Origin: Streptomyces sp. LX-29
GTDB taxonomy: Bacteria > Actinomycetota > Actinomycetes > Streptomycetales > Streptomycetaceae
Assembly: GCF_029541745.1 (NCBI RefSeq)
Contig: NZ_CP089746.1
Location: 496,001-560,000, forward strand
Length of the DNA stretch: 64,000 nt
Direction: 5' to 3'
Shown here: one piece after another, positions 24,901 to 33,991 of the stretch
Numbering within the stretch: position 1 is the first letter of the stretch
How the letters are laid out: every line of letters starts with the position of its first letter
Program-made: the position numbers and the translations under genes
The notes under the pieces: model-generated
The model's database searches: none
What the model was told of the DNA's origin: nothing
What the model saw: the letters and a program-made list of their open reading frames with translations, nothing else

Positions 24901-26205
24901 CGCCTTCTCCAGCCCCTCGATCACGGTCCTGCGGTTGGCGACCGAGGCGACGGGGTTGGTGCAGATGATCCAGCACGCCTTGATGTCGCCGTCGGCCATG
25001 CGCCGGAACATCTCCACCGTGCCCTGCCCCGCCCCGTCCTCGCGGAGCGTGCCCGCGGGCAGCTGCCACAGCTCCTCGACGAAGGCGCGGTCCTCCGCCA
25101 CCAGCACCGACCGCTGGCCCGGCAGCCCCGGCCCCATGTAGCCCATCTCGCGGCCGCCCATCGCGTTGGGCTGGCCGGTGAGCGAGAAGGGGCCGCTGCC
25201 GGGGCGGCAGATCGCTCCGGTGGCCAGGTGCAGGTTGACCAGCGCGTTGGTGTTCCAGGTGCCGTGGGTGGACTGGTTCAGCCCCATCGTCCAGCAGCTC
25301 ATCCACTCGCCGGCGGCCCCGATCCACTCCGCCGCCCGGCGGATGTCCTCCTCCGGTATGCCGGTGAGCGCGGCGACGGTCGCCGGGGGGTAGTCGGCGA
25401 GGAACTCCGGCATCGCCTCCCATCCCTCGGTGTGCTCCGCGATGAAGTCGGGATCGGTGTCGCCGTTCGCCACCAGCAGCTGCAGCAGTCCGTTGAGCAG
25501 CGCCAGATCGGTGCCCGGCCGGATCTGGAGGAACAGGTCGGCCTTCTCGGCGGTGGCCGTGCGCCGGGGGTCGACGACGATCAGCTTCGCCCCGGCCCGC
25601 ACCCGCTCCATGAGCCGCAGGAAGAGGATCGGGTGGCAGTCGGCCATGTTGGAGCCGATCACCAGGAAGACATCGGCCCGGTCGAAGTCCTGGTACGAGC
25701 CGGGCGGCCCGTCGGCGCCGAGCGACAGCTTGTAGCCGCTGCCGGCGCTGGCCATGCACAGCCGCGAGTTGGACTCGATCTGGTTGGTGCGGATGAACCC
25801 CTTGGCGAGCTTGTTCGCCAGGTACTGCGCCTCCAGGCTCAGCTGTCCCGACACATACAGCGCCACCGCGTCCGGGCCGTGCTCGTCGATGATCGCGCGG
25901 AACCGTCGGGCGGTCTCCTCGATCGCCGCGTCGACGCCCACGGTCTCGGGCTCGGCGCCGCGACGGGGCCGCGCCAGGGCGGACTCCAGTCGGCCCGGCG
26001 CGGCCAGCAGCTCGGCCGTCGTCGCTCCCTTGGTGCACAGTCGTCCGAAGTTGGCGGGGTGCTGCCGGTCCCCCGACGATCTGCGGACCCTGCGCCGCCC
26101 GTCCGCGCCGACCGCGACGTCGAGCACGATGCCGCAGCCCACCCCGCAGTACGAGCAGACCGTCCGCACCGCGCTCCCGCCGGTCTCCGCCTCCTGTCCG
26201 GGCAC
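21931..26205 (-). CDS. Assimilatory nitrate reductase fused to a CysJ-like flavoprotein (NADPH) domain
   Basis: 1424 aa. The N-terminal half (about 1-730) is a molybdopterin oxidoreductase of the Nas/NarB type with a [4Fe-4S] site at Cys17, Cys20, Cys24 and Cys57 and the Mo-bis-PGD domains. From about residue 855 a flavodoxin domain follows ([33 protein letters not shown]), then a Gly/Thr/Pro repeat linker (about 1001-1055), an FAD domain (RLYSISSSP) and an NADPH domain ([12 protein letters not shown]) ending in VRDVY. The protein should carry electrons from NADPH through FMN/FAD to nitrate in one chain. GTG 26205 has GGGAGG 6 nt upstream. Two GlnR-like boxes lie 60-109 bp upstream. No nitrite reductase gene is adjacent. 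Confidence 0.92.
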   Translation of the reverse strand: MPGQEAETGGSAVRTVCSYCGVGCGIVLDVAVGADGRRRVRRSSGDRQHPANFGRLCTKGATTAELLAAPGRLESALARPRRGAEPETVGVDAAIEETARRFRAIIDEHGPDAVALYVSGQLSLEAQYLANKLAKGFIRTNQIESNSRLCMASAGSGYKLSLGADGPPGSYQDFDRADVFLVIGSNMADCHPILFLRLMERVRAGAKLIVVDPRRTATAEKADLFLQIRPGTDLALLNGLLQLLVANGDTDPDFIAEHTEGWEAMPEFLADYPPATVAALTGIPEEDIRRAAEWIGAAGEWMSCWTMGLNQSTHGTWNTNALVNLHLATGAICRPGSGPFSLTGQPNAMGGREMGYMGPGLPGQRSVLVAEDRAFVEELWQLPAGTLREDGAGQGTVEMFRRMADGDIKACWIICTNPVASVANRRTVIEGLEKAEFVVTQDAFAETETNAYADVVLPAALWAEAEGVLINSERNLTLAQRAVDPPGEALPDWLIIARVARAMGYETGFDHASAEEVFEEIKRAWNPTTGYDLRGVSYERLRTTPVQWPAATADGPDRNPVRYVSGDGGPVFPTASGRAVFYARPHLPAAEMPDDDFPFVLNTGRLQHQWHTLTKTGRVAKLNRLDPGPFVELHPQDARDLGIAEGDAVEVASRRGRAVLPAVVTDRVRPGCCFAPFHWNDLFGEYRCVNAVTSDAVDPISLQPELKVCAVALSRVAGPPPTAPGTAPESETAAGARGVAVVSTSNAASEALSGVVSDPTSGGGPSLDPAPVTAVAGALGLETGPPPVLAEHERRYLTGFLAGLGTGAPGVPVLPAVAPFTPEHTLWVNGVLAGLYSRAARPAPDHRAADPAEPAAGREVIVLWASQTGNAEEFAVAAADRLAATGHRAKLLGMDAADPHALPTAADLLVITSTFGDGDAPDNGSDFWDALSAPDTPRLDSLRYAVLALGDSSYDDFCGHGRRLDQRLGELGAERLAPRTDCEPDYEPSALAWLDQVLAALTDDAPGTGTGVGTGTGSGTAPGTGAGTGLGKDPGTAPGTALGTGPRTGLGTKQAPVIARLAENRLLSRPGAGKEVRRVSFDTRDCETPLIYEAGDALGVRPVNCPDLVAEWLAVTGLDSEAEVALDGLGHVPFREALHRHLDITALTPALLRFLADRTHDRELRKLLRPDNKGDLARWSWGRQAVDAVIEHPVRATAGEWTEVLRRLQPRLYSISSSPLTAPHRVSLTISVVRYESPLGHPRKGVCSPFLADAAPDTPVPVFVQRSAHFRPPADPATPMVMVGPGTGVAPFLGFLDERRARGHHAPNWLFFGEQHRATDFSYERELTDYLHEGVLTRLDTAFSRDQRAKVYVQDRMREHGPLLWSWLQDGAHFYVCGDASRMAKDVDRALRDIAVAHGGLDEEAATLYVKQLAADKRYVRDVY

Positions 26206-26264
26206 CCCGCGCCTCCCTGGTGAACAGCCTGATCGACCCTGCGCACCGACGGTACGAGCCGCCG

Positions 26265-26314
26265 GTTACACCGGTGTCACACGCGCTGATCATGGCTGGT
26301 TACACCGGTCACAC
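26265..26314 (-). promoter_or_regulatory. Two GlnR-like boxes upstream of the nitrate reductase gene
   Basis: Read on the minus strand, GTGAC-ACCGGT-GTAAC (26265-26280) fits the GlnR pattern GTnAC-n6-GaAAC with one mismatch. A second element, GTGTG-ACCGGT-GTAAC (26299-26314), repeats it 34 bp away. Both lie 60-109 bp before the start of a nitrogen-assimilation gene, the expected place for the global nitrogen regulator. Confidence 0.65.
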
Positions 26315-26373
26315 AGCGGCCGGAGGCGCGGTGTGAGGGCGGGGCGTCGCAGGTCAGGGCGGGGGCGGCCGGG

Positions 26374-28395
26374 TCAGGGCCGGGTGTCCCGGTCCGAACG
26401 GGGCGGGAGGAGGGTGACGCGGAAGGCCCGCGGGGCGCCGATGTTCCCGGCCGGGTCGATGGTGCGGTACTCGATGGTGTGCGTCCCGTACTCCGGGGTG
26501 GCGTCGTCCCAGGGGACGACGCGCGGGGTGCCGAGCTTGCCGTAGACCAGGCCGTCGATCTCGGTGCCTGAGGGGGTGAACCGGAACGGGGCCTCGGCGT
26601 CGGTCGGCCAGCCGTAGTAGCTGTACCAGCCGTCCCCGTCGACCCGGAACTCGATGACGGCGGCTCCGGCGTGATCGTCGCGGGCGGTGAGCTTCATGGT
26701 GAACGGCCCGTCGTAGACGTACTCCACCGGTCGGCCCGGTGTGCGCACCGTGCGCAGCGGGTCGGACAGCTCATACCGGGCGGGGGCCGGGGTGGCGTCG
26801 ACGGTCCAGGTGAGGGCGTGGTCGGTGCCGGGGATGCGGGCGGTGAGGGTGTGGTCGCCGGGGCGGAGCTTCAGGGTGGACAGGTCGAGGTCGCGGTCGT
26901 TGCCCGGGTTGGCGACGGGTCGACCGTCGAGGCTCCAGCGGACCGGGACGACGCGCCGGTCGGGGTGCGTGGTGTCCGCGTGGACGACGCCGGAGGCGCC
27001 GACGGGCGCGTCGGTGGCGGTGTGCCCGGTGAAGGCGGGTGCGGTGGTGACGGGCCGGGTGGTGACCGCGGTGTCGACGGTCCACCGGACGGTGCGGGTC
27101 AGCGCCGCCGAGCCGCGGACGGCGGGGTCGCGGACGAAGGGGGTGGGGTCGGTGACGGTGGCGGTGAGGGTGTGCCGGCCCGGGTCGAGGTCCAGGGTGC
27201 GCAGATCGAGGCCGCGGGCGTTGCGGGTGCCCGGGACCCGGTCGCCGTCCACGCGCCAGACGACGTCGAGTTCGCCGCCGACCGGGTGGAGCACGTCGAC
27301 CCAGGCGATCCGGTCGGCGCCGAGCGGGGCGGCGTTGGGGGTGTGCTCCTGGACGAGGTCGACCCTGGCCGCCAGCGCCTGGGTCATGATCTCGCGTTCC
27401 ACCTGGTCGAAGGCGTAGCCGAGGGTCTTCATCATGGAGTGCCGGCTGGGCCGCCAGACGCCCCTGGTGCTGTACAGGCCGCCCTCGTAGCGACCGATGC
27501 GGCCGCCGGACTCGCTCTCCTCGCCCAGCCAGCGCCACCACTTCCTGCGCTGCTCCCGCATCTCCGACGCGCTGAGCAGCGTGTGGTGGGCGGAGGAGGG
27601 CTCACCGCCGGCGTACGTCCCGCCGGGCACACCGCGCGCGTAGTAGTCGTACTCGTCCTGGAGCTTGCCGAGGGAGTGGCCGATCTCGTGCGGGGTGATC
27701 AGCGAGGAGAGCGCGTTGCCCCCGGAGGCGGTGGCGTGGGTGCCGCCCGCGCCACCGTAGGTCCGGCTGTTGGCGAGCGCGACGATCTGGCGGTTGCCGC
27801 CGGAGGTGCCGGGGACCAGGTCGGCCAGGGCGGTGGCGGCGGCGCTGTCCACGGTGAGCAGCCGTCGCACGCTGTCGGCGTCGCAGCCGCCCCAGAAGCC
27901 CATGTTCAACGGGGTGTCACGGCGTGGCGCGTCCAGCCCGGGGTCGCAGTCCACGCCCGAGTCGCGGGACGGCAGCTCCACCGCCCAGACGTTGACGTAC
28001 GAGCGGTAGGAGGCGAACGGCTCGATGCTCCACAGCACGTTGAGGTGGCGGTCGACGTCGGCCCGGAAGTCGGGTATCTCGTCGGCCGTGTAGCCGTCGC
28101 CGAGCAGGATCAGGTTGAAGCGCTTGTCCGCAGGTCCGGTCCGCTGCACGGGCACCACGGTGGCCCCGTCGATCACGGTGGCCTTGTCGTTCGCGGTGGT
28201 CTTGTCGTTCGCGGTGGTCACGGCGGCCCCGTCGGTCGCCGTCGCGCCGTCGGTCGCGGTCGCCGGCCGCGGCTCGGGGCGGTTCCCCGCCGTGGGTGGG
28301 GCGGCGCCCAGCGCACAGGCGGCCAGGAGCACACCCGTCGCGGCCAGGAGCGTGGTGCGCCGCCTTCCGGTGGTGCGTCGGTCAGGAGTCGCCAT
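26374..28395 (-). CDS. Secreted M64-family metallopeptidase with two Ig-like modules
   Basis: 673 aa. The N-terminus is an Arg-rich signal peptide with a possible lipobox (LLAAC), so the protein is exported and may be lipid-anchored. The catalytic zinc motif HEIGHSLGKLQDEY (HExxH, about residue 235) and the preceding NLILLGDGYTADEIPDFRADV and VNVWAVELPSRDSGVDCD blocks are typical of peptidase family M64 (IgA peptidase type). The C-terminal half has two similar beta-rich modules (each with LDLRTLDLDPGRHTLTA or LDLSTLKLRPGDHTLTA) and a final domain for substrate or wall contact. It is on the same strand as the nitrate reductase gene, with 168 bp between; no functional link is evident. Confidence 0.88.
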   Translation of the reverse strand: MATPDRRTTGRRRTTLLAATGVLLAACALGAAPPTAGNRPEPRPATATDGATATDGAAVTTANDKTTANDKATVIDGATVVPVQRTGPADKRFNLILLGDGYTADEIPDFRADVDRHLNVLWSIEPFASYRSYVNVWAVELPSRDSGVDCDPGLDAPRRDTPLNMGFWGGCDADSVRRLLTVDSAAATALADLVPGTSGGNRQIVALANSRTYGGAGGTHATASGGNALSSLITPHEIGHSLGKLQDEYDYYARGVPGGTYAGGEPSSAHHTLLSASEMREQRRKWWRWLGEESESGGRIGRYEGGLYSTRGVWRPSRHSMMKTLGYAFDQVEREIMTQALAARVDLVQEHTPNAAPLGADRIAWVDVLHPVGGELDVVWRVDGDRVPGTRNARGLDLRTLDLDPGRHTLTATVTDPTPFVRDPAVRGSAALTRTVRWTVDTAVTTRPVTTAPAFTGHTATDAPVGASGVVHADTTHPDRRVVPVRWSLDGRPVANPGNDRDLDLSTLKLRPGDHTLTARIPGTDHALTWTVDATPAPARYELSDPLRTVRTPGRPVEYVYDGPFTMKLTARDDHAGAAVIEFRVDGDGWYSYYGWPTDAEAPFRFTPSGTEIDGLVYGKLGTPRVVPWDDATPEYGTHTIEYRTIDPAGNIGAPRAFRVTLLPPRSDRDTRP

Positions 28396-28486
28396 GGTGG
28401 TGCACCCTCCCCCTCGCTACGACATGTGGTCGCGGTGGCGGGAGCGTACGGGGTGGACCAACGGGCCGTAAAGGGAGGCGTGTTGC

Positions 28487-29770
28487 TCAGCTGGCCGGTT
28501 CGCGGCGGGTGTCGTCGGTGGGTCGTACGGAGGCGGCCGGCGGCCGCTCGCGCAGCGCTCCGTAGGCGATGAAGTAGGCGGGCAGGCGGCGCAGCAGGGG
28601 CAGCGCGCCCAGGATCCGGGCGGCCCGCGGCGGCCGGTCCGGCTTGGTGAGCATGCGCGGGTCCTGCATCGGCGAGCGCCCGGCGAGGATCGGCTCGATG
28701 AGGCGGGCGTGGGCGAACCGCTGGAGCCCTTGGGTGGCCGCCGTGGTGGGCCAGCGACGGAGCTGGACGCGGCGGACGTCGCCGACCCGGACGGTGCCGG
28801 TGCGCAGCGGCTCGACGAGGTGACGGGCGGCGGCGACGGCGTCCTGGACGGCGAGGTTGATGCCGATGCCGAAGACGGGTGACATCGCGTGGGCGGCGTC
28901 GCCGATGCACAGCAGGCCGGGCCGGTACCAGCGGCCGAGCCGGTCGAGGCGGACGTCGAGCAGCCGCACCTCGTCCCAGGAGCGGAGGTGGTCGGTGCGC
29001 TCGGCCGCCCAGGGGGCGGCGGACGCGAACTGGGCCCGGAACCGGTCGAGTCCGGCGGCGCGGCGATCCGGATCGGTGCCCTTGGGGATCAGCGCGGCAC
29101 ACTGCCAGTAGTCGCCGCGGTCGATCATGGCCGTGAAGAAGCGGTCGCCGACGTTGCCGACCAGCCCCCGCGGGTCGCCCTCGCGCCGGGGCAGCCGGAA
29201 CCACCAGGCGTCCATCGGGCAGGGGAACGCCCGCAGCCGCAGCTCCGGCAGGTCGCGCGCGAGCGAGCCGCGGCCGTCGCAGGCCACCGTGAGCGTCGCC
29301 CGCAGCTCGCCGGTGGTGCCGTCGGCGGTGCGGTAGCGGACGCCGGCGACCCGGCCCCGCTCGCGCAGGAAGCCGGTCGCCTCGGTGTTCATCCGCAGCC
29401 GGAAGGAGGGCTCCCGCCCGGCCTCGTCCGCGAGCAGGTCGAGCAGGTCCCACTGCGGGACCATCGCGATGTACGGGTACTTCCCCGGGAGCGTGCTCAT
29501 GTCGGCGACGGTGAGCAGCCCGCGGCCGGGGCCGATCGGCAGCTGCACGGTGGTCACCCGGCGCTGCGGCAGCCGGGCGAAGCGCTCGGCGAGACCCAGG
29601 TCGTCGAGCAGGGCCAGGGTCGACGGGTGCACGGTGTCGCCCCGGAAGTCCCGCAGGAAGTCGCCGTGCTTCTCCAGGACGGTGACCTCCACCCCGGCGC
29701 GGGCCAGCAGCAGCGCGAGGACCATCCCGGCGGGGCCTCCGCCCACGACGCAGCAGCGGGTGTGTTCCAT
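28487..29770 (-). CDS. FAD-dependent monooxygenase (PHBH/UbiH type)
   Basis: 427 aa. The N-terminal FAD Rossmann motif is VVGGGPAGMVLALLLARAG, followed by a hydroxylase-type RGDTVHPSTL (Arg that contacts FAD) and the second FAD motif GDAAHAMSPVFGIGINLAVQDA. It belongs to the class A flavin monooxygenases that hydroxylate aromatic or related compounds with NAD(P)H and O2. The substrate is not readable. The ATG at 29770 has GGAGGGA upstream. The M64 peptidase starts 91 bp downstream on the same strand. Confidence 0.88.
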   Translation of the reverse strand: MEHTRCCVVGGGPAGMVLALLLARAGVEVTVLEKHGDFLRDFRGDTVHPSTLALLDDLGLAERFARLPQRRVTTVQLPIGPGRGLLTVADMSTLPGKYPYIAMVPQWDLLDLLADEAGREPSFRLRMNTEATGFLRERGRVAGVRYRTADGTTGELRATLTVACDGRGSLARDLPELRLRAFPCPMDAWWFRLPRREGDPRGLVGNVGDRFFTAMIDRGDYWQCAALIPKGTDPDRRAAGLDRFRAQFASAAPWAAERTDHLRSWDEVRLLDVRLDRLGRWYRPGLLCIGDAAHAMSPVFGIGINLAVQDAVAAARHLVEPLRTGTVRVGDVRRVQLRRWPTTAATQGLQRFAHARLIEPILAGRSPMQDPRMLTKPDRPPRAARILGALPLLRRLPAYFIAYGALRERPPAASVRPTDDTRREPAS

Positions 29771-29920
29771 GGAGTCCGTCCCTCCGTCTCCGCGGCCCGT
29801 CCCCCGCCTTCCGTCCTCTTGTCATGCAAACACACCCCCACGTCAAGTGTGCGGCGCCGCGCTGCGCCGGTTGGCGGTACAGCGGATGCCGGGGGACGGG
29901 GCCCGGCGCAGCGTAAAGGC

Positions 29921-30271
29921 ATGATCCTTCCCCCGCGCCGCAGGGGCCGCGCCGCAGTCGTGGCGGCCCTGTTCCTGACGTTCGCGGCCGCCGGTTGCTC
30001 CGACGCCGGCGACGCCGCCATCGGCACCATCAACTACCAGACGAAGCACCACCACGGGACCATCACCAATCCCACGACGGACGGATGTCACGCCCTGCAC
30101 CCGGACGGCGCCCTGAAGGTGGAGAACGACACCTCCGCGGACATCCTGCTGTTCACGGACCCCGGGTGCCGACAGCCCAAGGGCACCGACGTCACCTATC
30201 TGGCGACGACCCTGAGCGACAACCCCGCGCCGGGCGCGGGGGCGTGGCACAGCTTCTCCATCGTCAAGTAG
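29921..30271 (+). CDS. Small putative lipoprotein
   Basis: 116 aa. An N-terminal Arg-rich segment, a hydrophobic stretch and a lipobox (FAAAGC) indicate lipidation and surface location. The mature part is short and contains a Cys-containing segment (PTTDGCHALHPDGALKVEND) and a second Cys (FTDPGC), which may form a disulfide. I do not recognise a family. The ATG at 29921 fits the signal peptide and has AAAGG immediately upstream. It is divergent from the FAD monooxygenase and convergent with the NAD(P)-binding protein. Confidence 0.72.
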   Translation: MILPPRRRGRAAVVAALFLTFAAAGCSDAGDAAIGTINYQTKHHHGTITNPTTDGCHALHPDGALKVENDTSADILLFTDPGCRQPKGTDVTYLATTLSDNPAPGAGAWHSFSIVK

Positions 30272-30355
30272 GCGCGCTGTCCGGATCGGTCCACCCAGGA
30301 GCTGCCACCCTGGCCGGGGCGCGGCCGCGGGCGCCGGTCGGCGGCCGGTGGGGGT

Positions 30356-30994
30356 TCAGTACCCGACGGTGAACCGGGTCCGGTGGTGCTCGGGCCGCTC
30401 GGCCTCGTCGAGCAGCGCCACCGCGAGGTCCTCCATGGAGATCGCCGACCGGCCCTCGGCGTCGACGACCAGTTCGTCGCCGCCGAGCCGGTAGGCCCCG
30501 GTGCGCTCACCGGGCTCCAGCAGCGCGGCCGGGCTCAGATAGGCCCAGTCCACCACGGTCTCGGCGCGGCAGACCGCCAGTTGGCCTTCGCAGGCGTCGG
30601 CGATGGGGCGCCAGGAGGCGGGGAAGTCGGGGGCGTCGACCACGGTGTCGCCGCCGGTGCCGGGCACGATCAGGCTGCCGGCGCCGCCGACGAGCAGCAG
30701 CCGGACGCCGGTTCTCGCCAGGCCGGCCAGCAGTCCCCGGGCGGTGGTGACCAGGTCGCCCTCGCGGCCCGGCACCGGTCGGGTCGCGCTGATCACCAGG
30801 TCCTGCCCGGCACTCAGCACGGCCACGTCCTCGGGGTCGGCGGCGTCGCCGGTCCGGGCCTCGGCGTCGGGGTGCAGCCGATCAAGACGGGCCGGGTCAC
30901 GGGTGACGGCGGTGACCCGGTGGCCGCGGGACAGGGCCTCCGTCACCACGCGGCCGCCCACGTTTCCGGCGGCTCCGAAGACGGTGATGCGCAT
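30356..30994 (-). CDS. NAD(P)-binding protein, NmrA/biliverdin-reductase-like atypical SDR
   Basis: 212 aa. The N-terminal nucleotide-binding motif is VFGAAGNVGGRVVTEALSRGH followed by TAVTRDPARL, and the central LLLVGGAGSL motif is typical of this short atypical-SDR group. Members sense redox cofactors or reduce small molecules; no substrate can be named. A GGAG-type site precedes the ATG at 30994. The EamA gene is 167 bp upstream on the same strand and could share a transcript. Confidence 0.85.
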   Translation of the reverse strand: MRITVFGAAGNVGGRVVTEALSRGHRVTAVTRDPARLDRLHPDAEARTGDAADPEDVAVLSAGQDLVISATRPVPGREGDLVTTARGLLAGLARTGVRLLLVGGAGSLIVPGTGGDTVVDAPDFPASWRPIADACEGQLAVCRAETVVDWAYLSPAALLEPGERTGAYRLGGDELVVDAEGRSAISMEDLAVALLDEAERPEHHRTRFTVGY

Positions 30995-31161
30995 GGTTGT
31001 TCGCTCCTCATGGTCGGGGTCGGCCGGATCGACGGCCTGGAATGGACTGGTTGGAAGAATTCGGGGGAAGTCGGGGGAAGTCGGGGGAATATGAGGGATG
31101 GCAAGAGACGAACGGGATCGCCCGGGAGGGGGTCGACCGGGCTGGCGGTCGGGGCCGCCGA

Positions 31162-32160
31162 TCAGTTGACGGACGAGGCCGGCTCGCGCTCGACCGGTGC
31201 GGCCGGGGCGCCCCCGGCCGACGCGCCCGGCTCACGCCCCGACACGGCGGTGATCCGCGCCCGTGTCACGGCGGTCGGGCGCCGCGCCCCGCCGCCACGG
31301 AGCTGCCCGGCGACGAGGGCGCCGAGGATGACCAGGCCGCCCACGGCCTGGAGAACGGTGAGTCGCTGGTCGAGCGCGAGCCAGCCGAGGACGGTGGCGA
31401 CCAGCGGGCTGAGCAGGCCGAGGAAGGTGACGTTGGTGGGCGACAGCTCTCGGATGCCGCGGAACCACAGGGCGTAGGCGAGCGCGGAGCCGATGACGGC
31501 GAGGTAGGCGTAGCCCGCCAGGTTGCCCGCGGTCAGCGTGGAGGGCGGCGCGCCCTCCACCACCAGGGTGACGGGGAGCAGCAGCAGGCCGCCCGCGGTG
31601 AGCTGCCATCCGGTCGTCGCCAGGAGCGGCGCGGGCGACGGCCACCGCTTGCTGAGCACGACGCCGGTGGCCATCACCACCGCGCCGCCGACGGCGGCCG
31701 CGACGCCGAGGCCGTCCAGCCGCGCGTCGGCGCGGAGCACGAGCAGACTGACCCCGGCCACCCCCGCGATGCCCGCGATCGCCGTCCGCGCGGACATCCG
31801 CTCGCCGAGCAGGCCCGCGGCCAGCCCCGCCGCCAGCAGCGGCTGGATGGCGCCGATGGTGGCCGCGACCCCGCCGGGCAGCCGGTAGGCGGCGACGAAC
31901 AGCAGCGCGAAGAAGACTCCGATGTTGAGGGCGCCGAGCACCAGCGCGCGCCACCACCAGTCCCCGCGCGGCAGTCGCCGGGTGACCAGCACGAGCACGA
32001 GACCCGCCGGCAGCGCCCGTACGGCCGCGGCCAGCAGCGGGCGTCCCGGAGGCAGGAGTTCGGTGGTGACGAGGTAGGTGGTGCCCCAGATCATGGGCGC
32101 CAGCGCGGTCACGAGGATGATCCCGAATCGATTTCTTAGCACTAAGGAAATGTATCTCAT
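31162..32160 (-). CDS. EamA/DMT family transporter
   Basis: 332 aa with ten transmembrane segments as two EamA repeats (APMIWGTTYLVTTELLPPGRP near the N-terminus; second repeat from about 165). Likely exports amino acids or metabolites, or toxic compounds. It is divergent from a MarR-type gene. The start is uncertain: ATG 32160 lacks a ribosome-binding site and would include a TTA codon (32143-32145); GTG 32142 fits a leaderless start because TACATT lies 6 nt before it on the minus strand. A palindrome, CTTAG-CA-CTAAG at 32135-32146, covers that start. Confidence 0.85.
   Translation of the reverse strand: MRYISLVLRNRFGIILVTALAPMIWGTTYLVTTELLPPGRPLLAAAVRALPAGLVLVLVTRRLPRGDWWWRALVLGALNIGVFFALLFVAAYRLPGGVAATIGAIQPLLAAGLAAGLLGERMSARTAIAGIAGVAGVSLLVLRADARLDGLGVAAAVGGAVVMATGVVLSKRWPSPAPLLATTGWQLTAGGLLLLPVTLVVEGAPPSTLTAGNLAGYAYLAVIGSALAYALWFRGIRELSPTNVTFLGLLSPLVATVLGWLALDQRLTVLQAVGGLVILGALVAGQLRGGGARRPTAVTRARITAVSGREPGASAGGAPAAPVEREPASSVN
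32135..32146. promoter_or_regulatory. Palindrome in the EamA/MarR divergent promoter
   Basis: CTTAGCACTAAG, a perfect 5-bp inverted repeat with a 2-nt centre, lies over the expected transcription start of the EamA gene. A related half-site (CTAAG at 32163-32167) lies nearer to the MarR gene. This is the expected kind of site for MarR autoregulation and transporter control. Confidence 0.5.
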
Positions 32161-32189
32161 CGCTAAGGTATTTGGCTAGAGTGAGCGAT

Positions 32190-32687
32190 GTGACAGACCA
32201 CGTGGACCATGTGTTGGAGCAGTGGGGCAGAGAGCGCCCCGACCTGGATGTGTCGCCGATGGCGGTGCTGGGGCGCCTGAAACGACTCACCCGGCTGATC
32301 GACGCCGAGCTACGCAAGACGTTCGCCGCGCACGACCTGGACCCCGCCTCGTTCGACGTCCTGGCCACCCTGCGGCGCAGCGAGCCCCCGCACCGCCTCA
32401 CCCCCGCGGAGCTGATGCGCTCGTCCATGGTGACCTCGGGCGCCATCACCCAGCGCCTCGACCGCCTCCAGGCCCGCGGCCTGGTGAGCCGCACCCCGAG
32501 CGCCGCGGACGGCCGGGTCGTCCATGTCGCGCTCACCGACGAGGGCCGCGCCCTCATCGACCGGGCCCTGCCGGACCACATCGAGACCGAGAACCGGCTG
32601 CTCGCCGCCCTCCCGAAGGGCGAGCGCGACGCGCTCGCCGACACCCTCCGAACCGTGCTGGAGTCGCTGGGCGACACAAGGGACTGA
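32190..32687 (+). CDS. MarR-family transcriptional regulator
   Basis: 165 aa winged-helix protein. The DNA-binding part is visible as LTPAELMRSSMVTSGAITQRLDRL followed by the wing LVSRTPSAADGRVVHVALT. Likely a ligand-responsive repressor of the divergent EamA transporter. GTG 32190 is preferred: TAGAGT (32177-32182) is a good -10 and would start the mRNA at about this codon, making a leaderless transcript. TTG 32172 and GTG 32181 are in frame but lie upstream of or within that -10. Confidence 0.85.
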   Translation: MTDHVDHVLEQWGRERPDLDVSPMAVLGRLKRLTRLIDAELRKTFAAHDLDPASFDVLATLRRSEPPHRLTPAELMRSSMVTSGAITQRLDRLQARGLVSRTPSAADGRVVHVALTDEGRALIDRALPDHIETENRLLAALPKGERDALADTLRTVLESLGDTRD

Positions 32688-32883
32688 ACCGAACCGGCCA
32701 TGAGCCTGTGCCCGGGCCCCCGTGCGCGTGCCCCTTGAGGGTCGGGTCTCGCGCCCTTCGGATGGCCGGGGCACAGGCATGTGGTGAGAACGCACACGCC
32801 GTGGCCGGGGCACACGCGCGCGGCCGCGGCGGCACGGAGAACCCCACGGCTCGGAGGAGAGCCGCGGGGCGGGGGCGCAGGCG

Positions 32884-33627
32884 CTACGCGCGCGTCCGCG
32901 CGACGGTGCCCCGCCGCTCGAACTCCATGATCCGTTCCATGGTGGCCGCGACGTCGGCGCCGACCTCGCGCTCCAGCAGCCACAGCGCGCCGTCGATGCC
33001 GGAGCTCACGCCGCCGGTGCACACCAGATCGCCGTCGTCGACGACGCGGTTCGGCCGGACGTCGGCGCCCTTCCCCTTCAGGTAGTCCTGGGCGGCGTGG
33101 TGGGTGGTGCTGGGCCGCTTGCCGACGAGTCCGGCGGCCTCGAGCAGGATCACACCGGTGCAGACGCCGAAGAACGTCAGCCCGGGTCGGGCGGCGGCGG
33201 CCAGGGCGCGCGGGAGGTCACCCTTGTCGATCTCGGTCCAGACCCCGGTGCTGTTCCGCTGGCCGAAGCCACCGCCGGGCACGACCAGGACATCGGCCTC
33301 GGCCGGGTTCCAGGCGCCGGGCACGACCACCTCCATGCCGAACCGACCCTTGACCCGGCCGGGCCCGGAGCTGGTCACCAGGGTGGTCTGCACCGGCTTC
33401 CCCAGCTTGGCGGCCCCGCCGAAGACCTCCAACGGGCCGACGTAGTCCAGCTCCTCGACCCCTTCGAACAACACGATGTGCACCCGCAACGGATTGCTCG
33501 CATCCCGCTTGACCGCGCGGGCGGGCGCGGCGGCGGGCTCGGCGGCCCGCGCCGTCCCCGCCGCTGATCCCACCGCGAACACACCCGCGCCAGCCGCCGC
33601 GGTCCTGAGCAAGCCTCTACGTTCCAT
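32884..33627 (-). CDS. Exported DJ-1/PfpI family protein (isonitrile-hydratase-like)
   Basis: 247 aa. The N-terminus is a twin-arginine type signal (ERRGLLRTAAAGAGVFAVG, cleavage near ARAAE). The mature part has the DJ-1/PfpI fold: VHIVLFEGVEELDYVGPLEVFGG, VVPGGGFGQR and the nucleophile elbow FFGVCTGVILL. Close relatives include cyclohexyl-isocyanide hydratases and regulators' ligand domains; the function of a Tat-exported member is unknown. No helix-turn-helix follows, so it is not a GlxA-type regulator. Upstream is a 364-bp divergent gap. Confidence 0.85.
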   Translation of the reverse strand: MERRGLLRTAAAGAGVFAVGSAAGTARAAEPAAAPARAVKRDASNPLRVHIVLFEGVEELDYVGPLEVFGGAAKLGKPVQTTLVTSSGPGRVKGRFGMEVVVPGAWNPAEADVLVVPGGGFGQRNSTGVWTEIDKGDLPRALAAAARPGLTFFGVCTGVILLEAAGLVGKRPSTTHHAAQDYLKGKGADVRPNRVVDDGDLVCTGGVSSGIDGALWLLEREVGADVAATMERIMEFERRGTVARTRA

Positions 33628-33991
33628 GAACCCGTTCCGTCCTCAGAGATTCCAATGTGCGAAGGGTCGACTCAGAGCGAGCCCACAGAGCCCTTCGAGT
33701 GATCGTCGGCGCACCCCGGACGCCGGTTCCCCGACGGAGCGGCGCCCACCCCGGTATGTCCGAAAACCGGCGGGTCGCACGGAGGTTCGTCTCAATCGCG
33801 ATCATGAAACGCCCGCACCCGGCGGGAGCGCGGAGGTGCGGAGGGCGTCGGTCGCGCTCCCGTACGCGGGCGAGTGCGCCCGCACTCCCGCCGCCCCGGA
33901 AACGACGGCCCGCCGCCCGTTCGTCCGAACAGACGTAGCCCGGAGGGGGCGCGATCAGCGTTGGTCACGTGGGCGGGGAGGGGGCACATCC
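33628..33991. other. Divergent gap between exported DJ-1 protein and surface protein genes
   Basis: 364 bp with no credible gene. It holds a loose inverted repeat (CGAAGGG at 33660-33666, CCCTTCG at 33691-33697), presumably promoters for both flanking genes, and the Shine-Dalgarno GGGGAGGGGG for the plus-strand gene. Confidence 0.5.

Noticed and set aside
21829..26223. 1464-residue plus-strand frame antisense to the nitrate reductase
   Set aside because: Composition is Val/Gly/His/Arg-rich with no motif, a typical mirror frame of a GC-rich gene on the other strand.
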